Shown here: positions 1 through 7,935 of the stretch, piece by piece
How the letters are laid out: every line of letters begins with the position of its first letter
Numbering within the stretch: the stretch's first letter is position 1
Program-made: the position numbers and the translations under genes
DNA from: Chryseolinea soli
Lineage (GTDB): Bacteria; Bacteroidota; Bacteroidia; Cytophagales; Cyclobacteriaceae
NCBI RefSeq assembly: GCF_003589925.1
Contig: NZ_CP032382.1
Location: 4,092,001-4,156,000, forward strand
Direction of reading: 5' to 3'
DNA: 64,000 bases
The notes under the pieces: generated by a model
Databases searched by the model: none
What the model saw: the letters and a program-made list of their open reading frames with translations, nothing else
Told to the model about the DNA's origin: nothing

Positions 1-168
1 GGAACTCTTCATCAAAAAGATCATCCTTGATTTTTCGGATCAATTTGTAGGTAAGCGTCGTAGTCTCCAAAGTTAGTGCCGGGTTATCATGGGTTATCGC
101 ATGAGCCGACGCAAACGCTTGAGCGGAGAAGAATGGTCGAAACCGTCCGGTATCCAGTCAGGGTTCAC
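1..168 (-). other. Possible 5' end of a leftward gene cut by the window edge
   Basis: The leftmost bases hold no convincing complete gene. On the minus strand a frame open from about 152 to the edge ends, at the edge, in a plausible coding stretch (…TYKLIRKIKDDLFDEEF). A second minus frame from a GTG at 168 reads MNPDWIPDGFDHSSPLKRL before a stop at about 98. A promoter-like pair lies just upstream (175-207). I infer that a leftward gene begins here, but I cannot fix its start or frame, and a frameshift between the two stretches is possible. No function can be assigned. Confidence 0.2.
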
Positions 169-174
169 GTTGTG

Positions 175-207
175 CAATAATAATTATTTTAAAGGGGAAA
201 TCACAAA
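175..207 (-). promoter_or_regulatory. Possible Bacteroidota promoter for the edge gene
   Basis: On the minus strand a TTTG (207-204) is followed after 21 bases by TATTATTG (182-175). This matches the phylum's TAnnTTTG -7 box in all but one position. It points left toward the edge frame. Confidence 0.3.
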
Positions 208-228
208 GTGGAATTTGCGGAACGTCAA

Positions 229-693
229 TTAAATACGATAAAATCCGGATAGCTGTCGCAGATCATCGGGGGTGCGGGCAAGGCGGAAGATGCCGTGCAA
301 CGCTCCAGCGGGTAGGCGTTGGATTTCGTCTGGGGTCATGAATTTTACGGCGGCGATCAATTGGAGCTCGGGATCGTGGCCGGCCTTCAGTTCACCGCCG
401 GTTTGTGTCACTTCGAAGAACAGCTCGATCGCGTGCAACGGAGGTTGAATGAACTCGCAGCCAAAGCGAAAACGGGGAGCGTCGACAAACAAGCCGGTTT
501 CCTCGCGATATTCGCGTTTTAGGGCCTCTTCCAGCGATTCGCCTACTTCTACGCCACCGCCCGGAGGTGCCCAGAAGTCGCCCTCCCGCAGCATTTGGTG
601 GTTCACTAGCAGGAGGCGGTCGCCCTGCCAGCAAAGACCGCAGGCGCGCACCCGCACCTTGTGACCATAGGTTTCGCTGATTTTTGCATCCAT
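229..693 (-). CDS. NUDIX hydrolase
   Basis: A 154-residue single-domain NUDIX protein, expected to hydrolyse a nucleoside diphosphate linked to another group, using Mg2+ or Mn2+. The complete NUDIX box GX5EX7REXXEEXG is visible at residues 46-67, with the metal-binding core REYREE at 60-65. Length fits the family. The ATG start at 693 gives MDAKISETYG, and there is no signal peptide, so it is cytoplasmic. The substrate cannot be read from the sequence; the residues after the box resemble the ADP-ribose/MutT-like group only in general terms. It is transcribed away from the DUF1573 gene that starts at 813, and the 119 bases between them must hold both promoters. Confidence 0.85.
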   Translation of the reverse strand: MDAKISETYGHKVRVRACGLCWQGDRLLLVNHQMLREGDFWAPPGGGVEVGESLEEALKREYREETGLFVDAPRFRFGCEFIQPPLHAIELFFEVTQTGGELKAGHDPELQLIAAVKFMTPDEIQRLPAGALHGIFRLARTPDDLRQLSGFYRI

Positions 694-812
694 TCGGTTA
701 CCGGTAAGGCAAAAATGATATTGACCGTAAATTCGTGGATTCCGGCGTAGAAATTTTCATATTCTGGCAGAATTGTTGAATGAAGGTTTTAAATTTGAAA
801 AAAACATTAGGT

Positions 813-1238
813 ATGAAGAAGAATTTGTTCATGATCATTTTCCTGGCCGTGGCAGCACAAGGTTTCGTACTGCAAGCCAGCGCACAAACCGCCGCTGCAA
901 ACGGTGCTGTGATCACGTTTGAAAAGAAAACACATGATTTCGGCGACATCGTTCAAGGTGACAAGGTTGAGCAAGTATTTAAATTTACCAATACCGGAAC
1001 GGAACCCCTGATCATCACCAACGTGCAGGTGACCTGCGGTTGCACCACGCCGAAAGGCTGGCCCCGCGATCCCATCGCTCCCGGTGGCAAAGGTGAAGTG
1101 ACCATCGCTTTCAACAGCGCCGGTAAAATGGGTAAACAGAACAAAGTGGTAACGATCGTTTCCAACGCCGTTAACGCCGATGGAGCACAGATCTCGTTCA
1201 CGACAAACGTGCTGGAGAAAAAAGTGCAACAGCCTTAA
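813..1238 (+). CDS. DUF1573 secreted protein
   Basis: A 141-residue exported protein with one DUF1573 domain, an Ig-like beta-sandwich family abundant in Bacteroidota, of unknown biochemical role. Residues 1-25 form a signal peptide (MKKNLFMIIFLAVAAQG… ending ASAQ). The mature part carries the hallmark HDFGDI…F.FTNTG, followed by V.CGCT. An ATG 33 bases upstream (780) is in frame, but a perfect TAAATTTG -7 box lies at 790-797, inside that extension, and the signal peptide is better formed from 813, so I prefer 813. No matching -33 element is seen at the usual distance. A strong terminator follows at 1261, so the gene is probably monocistronic. Location: periplasm or outer-membrane inner face, inferred from the signal only. 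Confidence 0.85.
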   Translation: MKKNLFMIIFLAVAAQGFVLQASAQTAAANGAVITFEKKTHDFGDIVQGDKVEQVFKFTNTGTEPLIITNVQVTCGCTTPKGWPRDPIAPGGKGEVTIAFNSAGKMGKQNKVVTIVSNAVNADGAQISFTTNVLEKKVQQP

Positions 1239-1260
1239 TCAGGTTCTGTCAAAAGACATA

Positions 1261-1290
1261 AAAAAGCCATTCGGAATGAATGGCTTTTTT
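1261..1290 (+). terminator. Rho-independent terminator
   Basis: A perfect 12-bp stem (1261-1272 with 1278-1289) encloses a 5-base loop and ends in a run of T. It follows the DUF1573 gene and, being A-rich on the left arm, can also stop leftward transcription from the DUF423 side. Confidence 0.9.
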
Positions 1291-1320
1291 ATGGTTGAGA
1301 TTTTGAGAACCGATGGTGAA

Positions 1321-1695
1321 CTATTTTTTGAGTACTCCAAGAAAAAGGAATACCCATCCCAGGATAAACAGCACGCCTCCCAATGGCGTCACCGCGCCCA
1401 GCACACCCAGGCCGGTGAAACAAAGCACAAACAAACTGCCGCTGAAAAGGAAGATGCCGAGAAAGAAAAACAACCCGGCATAGTACAGTTTCTTCGAGGA
1501 GAATTGACCCATTAACAGCCCCACCGCCAACATGGCCAGCGCATGATAGAACTGATAGCGGACGGCCAACTCGTAGGTGTCTAGCCGTCCCGTGGCGGTT
1601 AATGTGGGTTTGAGCGCATGTGCTCCAAAGGCTCCGACCATGACAGCGAGGCATCCCATAACGGCCGCGCTCAGAAGTGTGTTTCGTTGATTCAT
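1321..1695 (-). CDS. DUF423 (YgdD-like) inner-membrane protein
   Basis: A 124-residue integral membrane protein of the DUF423 family, of unknown function. The family signature GAFGAHAL is at residues 21-28, followed by the Y.FYHALA segment. About four hydrophobic segments are visible (7-27, 47-66, 71-93, 98-119), and the protein ends in a short basic tail. The start codon overlaps the stop codon of the upstream YggS gene as ATGA (1692-1695), so the two are co-transcribed and probably translationally coupled. The pairing gives no clear functional hint. Confidence 0.85.
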   Translation of the reverse strand: MNQRNTLLSAAVMGCLAVMVGAFGAHALKPTLTATGRLDTYELAVRYQFYHALAMLAVGLLMGQFSSKKLYYAGLFFFLGIFLFSGSLFVLCFTGLGVLGAVTPLGGVLFILGWVFLFLGVLKK

Positions 1696-2372
1696 TTTTG
1701 ATTTTCGTAATGACGTTCGCCAAAGATAGCCGATCCCACCCGCACCAGCGTGCTGCCTTCGGCCGCGGCAATTTTATAATCGCTGCTCATGCCCATCGAC
1801 AGTTCCTTCATGACGGCATGAGGAGGCAGTGCAGCGGATCTTAGTTTTTCAAAAAAAGTTTTCAGGCCGTGAAATTCTTTGCGGATCTGTTGCTCGTCTT
1901 CCGTGAGCGTGGCCATGCCCATGAGGCCCTGCACTTCAATATGCGTCAGGCCGGCAAACGCGGTGGATTGAAAAAGTTGCAACACTTCGTCTTCGGAAAA
2001 TCCGAACTTGGTATCTTCTTCGGCAATGTGTAGCTGCAACAAGCAGGGGACAACACGGTTTGCCTTGGCGGCTTGCTTGTTGATCTCCTCCAACAAGCGG
2101 GCGCTGTCCACGGAATGGATGAGGGCCACGAAGGGGGCGATATATTTCACCTTGTTGGATTGCAGATGGCCGATCATGTGCCAGGCAATGTCTTTCGGAA
2201 GGGCTTCGTGTTTGGGCACCAGTTCCTGCACCTTATTTTCGCCAAACAGGCGCTGCCCTGCGGCGTATGCTTCAGCGATTTGGTCCACGGGCTTGGTCTT
2301 GCTCACGGCCACCAGGGCGCAACCCGCGGGTAAGTTTTGGCGAAGATTGTTGATGTTATTCTTAATATTCAT
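1692..2372 (-). CDS. yggS: YggS/PROSC-type PLP-binding protein
   Basis: A 226-residue member of the YggS (PLPBP) family, single-domain TIM-barrel proteins that bind pyridoxal 5'-phosphate and maintain vitamin B6 and amino-acid balance without known enzyme activity. The PLP lysine is K25 in AVSKTKP, equivalent to K36 of E. coli YggS. The conserved FGENKVQE, WHMIGHLQSNK, GLMGMA and LSMGMSSDY blocks are all present. The C-terminal phosphate-binding SMGMSSD segment is intact. It heads a two-gene operon with DUF423 downstream, and its start is divergent from the GH3 gene at 2412, only 39 bases away. Confidence 0.93.
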   Translation of the reverse strand: MNIKNNINNLRQNLPAGCALVAVSKTKPVDQIAEAYAAGQRLFGENKVQELVPKHEALPKDIAWHMIGHLQSNKVKYIAPFVALIHSVDSARLLEEINKQAAKANRVVPCLLQLHIAEEDTKFGFSEDEVLQLFQSTAFAGLTHIEVQGLMGMATLTEDEQQIRKEFHGLKTFFEKLRSAALPPHAVMKELSMGMSSDYKIAAAEGSTLVRVGSAIFGERHYENQK

Positions 2373-2411
2373 GCCTATTTTTAGCCCCTAAACCACCAAA
2401 GCTACGCAAAT

Positions 2412-3968
2412 ATGGCACTCCTTGGAACATTGCTGAAAAAAGGGATCCGGCTCCGTGAGATGATGGAGCAGGAATATACCTCTCCCTTCGATCTGCAAAA
2501 AAAAGAGCTGAAGGAGCTGCTGATGACCGCCAGCCAGACCGAATTTGGCAAGCACTACAACTTTGGTCATGTGCTGCAGGGCTTTCGCAAAGGCGATAAG
2601 GAATTTTATAAACGCTTTAGCAAATCGATACCCCTCCATACGTATAACAAAATCTACGCCGACTGGTGGAAGCTGGCCCTGCAAGGAGCCCGCAACGTTT
2701 GCTGGCCGGGCCGGATAAAATATTTCGCCTTGAGCTCGGGCACTTCCGAGGCTTCGTCCAAGTACATTCCCGTGACCAAGGACATGACCAAGGCCATCCA
2801 GAAAACAAGCGTCCGCCAGATCCTGTCGCTTTCCAAGTACGACCTGGAGCCGGAGATCTTTCAGTCGGGCATCCTCATGCTGGGGGGCAGCACCCACCTC
2901 AACAAGCGGGGCAGCTACTTTGAAGGCGACCTCAGCGGCATCCAGGCGGCCCGTTTGCCGTTCTGGTTCCAGCACTTTTACAAACCGGGCAAGAAGATCG
3001 CCAAGAACCGCGACTGGGATACCAAACTGGATGAGATCGCCCGCAAGGCCGGCGACTGGGACATCGGCATCGTGGTGGGTGTGCCGGCGTGGATCCAGAT
3101 CCTCATGGAGAAGATCATCAAGTATCACCGCATCAAAAACATTCACGAGATCTGGCCCAACCTGGAGGTGTACGTGCACGGCGGCGTGTCGTTTGATCCC
3201 TACCGCAAAGGATTCGAGAAATTATTGGGCCGGCCCATCAGCTATATCGAGACGTATCTCGCATCGGAAGGCTTCATTGCCTTTCAGGCATACCCCAACC
3301 GCCGCACCATGCGACTGGTGTTGAACAACGGCATCTTCTACGAGTTTGTGCCGTTCGATGAAAAGAACTTCGACGCCACCGGCGAAATAAAACCCGACGC
3401 CGAAACGCTCATGATCGACGAAGTGGAGGAGGGAAAAGACTATGCCATCCTGCTTTCGTCGTGCGCGGGCGCGTGGCGCTACATCATTGGCGATGTGATC
3501 AAATTCACTTCGCTGGAAGAAGCGGAGATTGTGATCACCGGACGAACCAAACATTTCTTGAGCCTTTGTGGCGAACACCTTTCGGTGGACAACATGAACA
3601 AGGCCATCGAACTGGTGCAGAACGATTTCAACATCAACATCCCCGAGTTTGCCGTGGCGGGCATCCCGTATCAATCCTTGTTTGCTCACCACTGGTTTGT
3701 GGGCACCGACGACAAGGTGGACAAGAAACTACTGAAAGAGAAAATAGACGAGCACCTCAAAGTGCTGAACGACGACTACGCCGTAGAGCGTAGCGCCGCC
3801 CTGCGCGAGATCTTTGTGGATGTGCTGCCGGTGAAAACGTTTTATGATTGGATGGAATCGAAGGGGAAAGTTGGTGGTCAGAATAAATTTCCAAGGGTAA
3901 TGAAAAACGCCCAGTTGGACGATTGGAAAAATTTCCTTCAAACCCATTCGAATGGCAATCGTTCGTGA
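2412..3968 (+). CDS. GH3-family acyl-acid amido synthetase
   Basis: A 518-residue GH3 family protein of the ANL adenylating superfamily. Plant members adenylate small acids such as auxin or jasmonate and join them to amino acids. Visible motifs are the phosphate-binding SSGTSEASSKYIP (108-120), YIETYLASEGF (278-288) and the WRYIIGDVIKFT block near 355-366 that closes the nucleotide site. A C-terminal swinging domain follows (about 390-518), with VGGQNKFPR near the end. The length is typical of bacterial GH3 proteins. There is no signal peptide, so it is cytoplasmic. Its last 17 bases overlap a LysE-type exporter gene in another frame, so the two are made together. I infer that it makes an acyl-amino acid conjugate; the substrates are unknown. 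Confidence 0.88.
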   Translation: MALLGTLLKKGIRLREMMEQEYTSPFDLQKKELKELLMTASQTEFGKHYNFGHVLQGFRKGDKEFYKRFSKSIPLHTYNKIYADWWKLALQGARNVCWPGRIKYFALSSGTSEASSKYIPVTKDMTKAIQKTSVRQILSLSKYDLEPEIFQSGILMLGGSTHLNKRGSYFEGDLSGIQAARLPFWFQHFYKPGKKIAKNRDWDTKLDEIARKAGDWDIGIVVGVPAWIQILMEKIIKYHRIKNIHEIWPNLEVYVHGGVSFDPYRKGFEKLLGRPISYIETYLASEGFIAFQAYPNRRTMRLVLNNGIFYEFVPFDEKNFDATGEIKPDAETLMIDEVEEGKDYAILLSSCAGAWRYIIGDVIKFTSLEEAEIVITGRTKHFLSLCGEHLSVDNMNKAIELVQNDFNINIPEFAVAGIPYQSLFAHHWFVGTDDKVDKKLLKEKIDEHLKVLNDDYAVERSAALREIFVDVLPVKTFYDWMESKGKVGGQNKFPRVMKNAQLDDWKNFLQTHSNGNRS

Positions 3969-4581
3969 CGGTGTTCTCTACGGGATCGTGCTGGCCTTCC
4001 TCATCGGGCCGGTATTTTTTGCTTTGCTGCAAACCAGCATCGAGCGGGGCTTCTGGAGTGGCTTCTGGGTAGCGGTCGGCATTTCATGTAGCGACGCGCT
4101 CTACATCCTGGTGTCGTATTTGGGATTGATCCAATTTATGCAAGCCGAACGTTTCCGGCACTACCTGGCCTACGGCGGAGGCCTGGTGCTGTTAGGTTTT
4201 GGGGTCTACTACCTGGCCGTCAAAAGCAGGAAACTCATCGTCTTCGATCCGAAAAATATTGCCGAAAGAAGTTGGATGAGACTAGCGCTAAAAGGATTTA
4301 TCATCAACGGCCTCAGCCCCATGGTGCTTTTCTTTTGGATCGCCACCGTCGGGGTGGCCACCACGCGCCTGGGCTATACGTTGCCCAACGAAGCGTTTAT
4401 ATTTTTTGGATCCATCGTCGGAACGGTATTCTCCACCGACCTGCTCAAAGCAAAACTTGCCGACAAACTTCGCGCGATCATCACACCGCGGTCTATCCGG
4501 ATCATGAACATCATCTTGGGTGTGGTGCTGATCATTTTTGCCGGAAAGCTCATCTTCTTCCCCAACACCATTCCGCATTAA
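3952..4581 (+). CDS. LysE/RhtB-type amino-acid exporter
   Basis: A 209-residue integral membrane protein of the LysE superfamily, which exports amino acids and their derivatives. Visible are the N-terminal GIVLAFLIGPVFFALL segment with the conserved G-P, a second helix (SGFWVAVGISCSDALYIL) and four further hydrophobic stretches, for six in all. The start lies inside the end of the GH3 gene (17-base overlap), implying translational coupling. The gene ends by overlapping the oppositely directed BatA-like gene by four bases (TTAA shared stop). LysE proteins often export a product of neighbouring biosynthesis, so an amino-acid conjugate made by the GH3 enzyme is the natural candidate cargo. That is inference from context. 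Confidence 0.88.
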   Translation: MAIVRDGVLYGIVLAFLIGPVFFALLQTSIERGFWSGFWVAVGISCSDALYILVSYLGLIQFMQAERFRHYLAYGGGLVLLGFGVYYLAVKSRKLIVFDPKNIAERSWMRLALKGFIINGLSPMVLFFWIATVGVATTRLGYTLPNEAFIFFGSIVGTVFSTDLLKAKLADKLRAIITPRSIRIMNIILGVVLIIFAGKLIFFPNTIPH

Positions 4582-5627
4582 TCCTGCAATACGTTGCTCA
4601 GGAAGGTCGACTTCAACGCCAGCCACAGCAGGAAGCAGAGGATGGCCCATTGCAGGTACACAAAGTAATAATCGGACGTGTCCTTGAACCGCGTCTCTTT
4701 GATCTCGGCTTTTTCAAATTGGTCGATCCGCGTAAATACCTGGCTCAGGGCTTTGTTGTCGGTGGCCCGGAAAAACTCGCCGCCGCCGATCTTGGCGATC
4801 TTGCGCATGGTGGTTTCGTCTACCGTGTTGTCGATCATCATGGGGCGGCCAAAGAAATCTTTTCCATAAGGCACTTGTCCTTCCTTGCCTACAACGATCG
4901 TGTATATTTTGATGCCATAAGCTGCTGCGAGCTCGGCCGCGGTGATGGGGTCGATGTTGCCGCCGTTGTTGTCGCCATCGCTCAACAGGATACACACTTT
5001 TGATTTGGCTTCCGACTCGCTCATCCGGTTGGTCACCACGCCCAGGGCGCTGCCGATGGCGGTGCCGCGGTTCTCGATCATTTCGAAACTGATCTCGTTG
5101 AGATACGATTTGAGCAGGTCGTAGTCGGTGGTGAGCGGCGCTAGCGAAAAAGCATCACCAGAGAAAACAACAATGCCAATGCGGTCTTGCAAGCGGCCGC
5201 TGATGAAGTTGCGGGCTACATCTTTTGCGGCTTCGAGTCGGTTCGGTAAAAGGTCCGAAATTTCCATCGACTGCGAGATGTCCAACCCGATCATGATGTC
5301 GATCCCTTCCGTCCATTGCTCCACCTTTTCATTGGTCTTCTGAGGGCGGGCCAGCGCCATGCAAATGAAGACCATCGAAAACATCAGTAAAAATTCCGGC
5401 AGCAACCGGAAGAGGGTGAGTGGCGACACGTGCAGATCTTTCTGCGTCATGGCCACGGGCAATTTCTGGTTGAACCGGTAGCGCCACAGCCAGCGGAACA
5501 AGAATAGCAACGGCACGGCGGCGATGCCCCACAGAAAAACGGGATTCTCCCAGGTAAACGCCTTCCACGAAGAAGGCATAAACCAATCCAGCGAAAGCCA
5601 GGCGGTGAGGTCGGTCGTATTATCCAT
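4578..5627 (-). CDS. batA: BatA/BatB-like VWA membrane protein
   Basis: A 349-residue inner-membrane protein with a von Willebrand A domain, of the BatA/BatB (aerotolerance) type. Two hydrophobic segments precede the VWA domain (about 30-46 and 76-92), and a third closes the protein (about 323-340). The VWA MIDAS motif DISQS is at 116-120, followed by VFSGDAFSLAPLTTDY and LLSDGDNNGG, so metal-dependent ligand binding should be intact. It is the last gene of a three-gene leftward block (DUF58, BatD-like protein, this gene); its start overlaps the end of the middle gene by 8 bases. Role: envelope stress or protein assembly, as inferred for Bat systems, not proven. BatA versus BatB cannot be decided. 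Confidence 0.8.
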   Translation of the reverse strand: MDNTTDLTAWLSLDWFMPSSWKAFTWENPVFLWGIAAVPLLFLFRWLWRYRFNQKLPVAMTQKDLHVSPLTLFRLLPEFLLMFSMVFICMALARPQKTNEKVEQWTEGIDIMIGLDISQSMEISDLLPNRLEAAKDVARNFISGRLQDRIGIVVFSGDAFSLAPLTTDYDLLKSYLNEISFEMIENRGTAIGSALGVVTNRMSESEAKSKVCILLSDGDNNGGNIDPITAAELAAAYGIKIYTIVVGKEGQVPYGKDFFGRPMMIDNTVDETTMRKIAKIGGGEFFRATDNKALSQVFTRIDQFEKAEIKETRFKDTSDYYFVYLQWAILCFLLWLALKSTFLSNVLQD

Positions 5628-6531
5628 GTTTCACCTCCTCCAATTTTTTTGAAAAGCGTTGGCCGGCGATGGTCTTCAGGGTCTCCAGCGAATCGACTAC
5701 GGCGGTGTCGTGGCCATAGATGGCGCCGTCAACCGCGTGCAGGGTTTTGCCGAGGGCCTCGTTGTTTTCCAGACGCGCAATTTCGCGCGTGGTGAGTTTG
5801 GTAAAGGGCCGTGCTTCCAGTTGTTCCATGTATTTTTTCCACTGCGAAAGCGCGCGCTCCGTTGTGGGTGCCGAAAAGGTAGCGCGCAAGGCGTCGACAT
5901 GCGGCGTGTAGGCTTCGAGGAATTTTTGATGCGCTTGCTGCAGGCGTTTCAGGCGATAGTGCTTGAGAATGCGCTTGCCAAAAACAAACCACCCGATGAC
6001 GGACAACACCAGCAGGACGCCCACCACGATCAGCAACACTACGTAGTTGAACGCTTTGGGAACATCCTGGTGCGCGATGGAGACCTTGAGCGGCAGGTTT
6101 TGGATGGACAATGTGTCGGGTAATTCAGGCACCAGCGACGTGAACAGGATCGTGTCGCTTGCCGAGGCGTAGGTCACGCAATCGCGCGGGTTCAATTGGA
6201 ACACGGGCAGGCTCAGCGTTTGGAGGCGGTCGATCTCGAACGTCGATAAATAATAAACCACACTGTCGTAGCTCTTGCCCCCTTCTGTTTCGGTGGGGAA
6301 GTATTTCTTGTGGTCGTATTCGAAAGGCGCAAAATTGAAGGCGGAGTCCGGAAAAAGGATGTTGAGCTTGCTAGGGTAGCGGGCCGTGAGGTAATAGCCC
6401 GTCACATCGCCCACACGGAGGCTATCCTTGAAGAAACCACTGCGCACGGTCACGTCCTGCGCGCGGAGGTAGCCCGCGCCACAAAGAAGAAGAAATAAAG
6501 CTATACACCAGGGCTTATACTTCAGGTTCAT
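5620..6531 (-). CDS. BatD-like/DUF4381-like exported membrane protein
   Basis: A 303-residue protein with a signal peptide (1-24, ending LRAQ), a periplasmic beta-rich domain of about 140 residues, one transmembrane helix (about 163-185) and a charged cytoplasmic tail of about 115 residues. This architecture matches the short BatD/DUF4381 proteins that sit between DUF58 and VWA genes, though sequence motifs are weak. It lies 4 bases downstream of the DUF58 gene and overlaps the BatA-like gene by 8 bases, so the three are surely one operon. Function is inferred from position only: probably the periplasmic partner of the VWA proteins. Confidence 0.6.
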   Translation of the reverse strand: MNLKYKPWCIALFLLLCGAGYLRAQDVTVRSGFFKDSLRVGDVTGYYLTARYPSKLNILFPDSAFNFAPFEYDHKKYFPTETEGGKSYDSVVYYLSTFEIDRLQTLSLPVFQLNPRDCVTYASASDTILFTSLVPELPDTLSIQNLPLKVSIAHQDVPKAFNYVVLLIVVGVLLVLSVIGWFVFGKRILKHYRLKRLQQAHQKFLEAYTPHVDALRATFSAPTTERALSQWKKYMEQLEARPFTKLTTREIARLENNEALGKTLHAVDGAIYGHDTAVVDSLETLKTIAGQRFSKKLEEVKHG

Positions 6532-6535
6532 CCGG

Positions 6536-7414
6536 TCACGAAGTTTTTAGCGATTTGTTTCTCACTTTAAATAACCGCAGCAGCTTGGGCACATAGTCTT
6601 CGTCCGTATCGAGCGAAATGAAATTGATCTCATGCTTACGGCTGAATTGCTCCAGCTCTGCTTTGCGCGACGCGTGGCGCTTGCTGATCTTCTCGCGAAA
6701 GTCGCCAAACGACGTGTTGATCCACAACGTCTTTTGCGTTTCCTTGTCGATCACCGGGATGATACCCAGTTTGGGCAGCCGGGTTTCGCGCTTGTCGCTG
6801 ATGTGAATAACCACCAGGTCGTGGCGACGGGCCAGGGCCTTGAGGTTTTTCTGATAACCCTCATCGATAAAATCCGAAATAAGAATGACCACGCTGCGAC
6901 GCCGGATGGCATTCAGGGAAAAAGCGATGGCTTTATTCAAATCCGTTTTCAGCGACTGGGGTCTCAGCTTGACCAGCGTGCTGATGATCTCATAAGCCTG
7001 CGAGTGACCCTTGCTGGGTTTGATATATTTTTCCTTTACATCCGAAAAACAAATGAGTCCGACGTGTGCCGATTCTTTGGAGGCCGACAAGGCCAGCACC
7101 CCACAGATCTCCTTGCCGATGTCGGCCTTGGTGTTGCCGGGGCTGCCAATGTCTTCGGAAGCGCTGACGTCGAGGATGAAGAATACCGTTTGCTCTTTTT
7201 CCTCGCGGAAGGTTTTGACGAATGTGCCGTGCCCCTTGGCCGAAACATTCCAATCGATGATGCGCACGTCGTCGCCGTATTGATACGGACGCACGTCGTC
7301 AAACTCCAGGCCCGATCCTTTGAACACAGAGTGGAAATCACCCTGCATCTGGCTGTTGATGGCCTTGCGGATCTGGATCTCGTAGCGGCGTAGTTTTTTT
7401 AAAAGCGCTTTCAC
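6536..7414 (-). CDS. DUF58 (VWA-like) protein, first copy
   Basis: A 292-residue soluble DUF58 protein. The family signature GSGLEFDDVRPYQYGDDVR.IDWN is clear, followed by a VWA-like domain with a DVSAS metal site and the ILISDFIDEG strand. The frame extends upstream to a TTG at 7501, but homologous proteins begin just before LLKKLRRYEIQIRKAI, and a TAnnTTTG -7 box (TATTTTTG, 7506-7499) lies across that TTG, so I prefer the GTG at 7414. DUF58 proteins usually work with a MoxR AAA+ ATPase; none is adjacent here, although one is encoded at 59272. It is the first gene of the leftward block and is divergent from the DUF4296 gene. Confidence 0.82.
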   Translation of the reverse strand: MKALLKKLRRYEIQIRKAINSQMQGDFHSVFKGSGLEFDDVRPYQYGDDVRIIDWNVSAKGHGTFVKTFREEKEQTVFFILDVSASEDIGSPGNTKADIGKEICGVLALSASKESAHVGLICFSDVKEKYIKPSKGHSQAYEIISTLVKLRPQSLKTDLNKAIAFSLNAIRRRSVVILISDFIDEGYQKNLKALARRHDLVVIHISDKRETRLPKLGIIPVIDKETQKTLWINTSFGDFREKISKRHASRKAELEQFSRKHEINFISLDTDEDYVPKLLRLFKVRNKSLKTS

Positions 7415-7548
7415 CGGTTGGTACTGAATTTGATTGAAAACCCCGCAGGAAGAAACAAGTTTCCGCCCGCCAAGGCCCTTCCATAATAGGGAATTGGCCA
7501 AAAATAGAACAATTATGAGTATTTTGCCGATCCAAAATTGAATATAGG

Positions 7549-7935
7549 TTGAGAAAATCTGCGAAAGGCCTGCTGCATCTGCCCATCACACCCTGGTGTT
7601 TTGCCCTGGTGGTGGCCGTGCTGTTTTCGTGTGGAAAAGGGGGCCTCACCGAGAAAGGGGTACTCCCCGAGGACAAAATGCTCGAACTGCTGTCGGATAT
7701 CTATGTGGTGGAACAAAAAGTGAACAGCCTGGGCCTGAAACGCGATACGGCAGACCAGATCTTTGAAAAACTGAAAGACAAGGTCTTCGAAAAAGCCGGC
7801 ACGACCGACTCCATTTTCCGCCTTTCACTGGATTATTATATCGAACGCCCGAAAATCATGGAAAGCATCTATTCCCAGCTCGTGGACTCCATGAACCTCC
7901 GGGAGCAACGCATTCTTTCAGGCCAACCCAAATGA
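7549..7935 (+). CDS. DUF4296 lipoprotein
   Basis: A 128-residue lipoprotein of the DUF4296 family, restricted to Bacteroidota and of unknown function. A basic N-terminus and hydrophobic core lead to the lipobox LFSC at about residues 25-28. The mature part contains LPEDKMLELLSDIYVVEQ, the hallmark of the family, and a helical C-terminal half. No ATG gives the signal peptide, so a TTG start at 7549 is the best choice. The stop overlaps the mutS2 start (7932-7935, ATGA), so the two are co-transcribed; the pairing may be positional only. Confidence 0.82.
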   Translation: MRKSAKGLLHLPITPWCFALVVAVLFSCGKGGLTEKGVLPEDKMLELLSDIYVVEQKVNSLGLKRDTADQIFEKLKDKVFEKAGTTDSIFRLSLDYYIERPKIMESIYSQLVDSMNLREQRILSGQPK

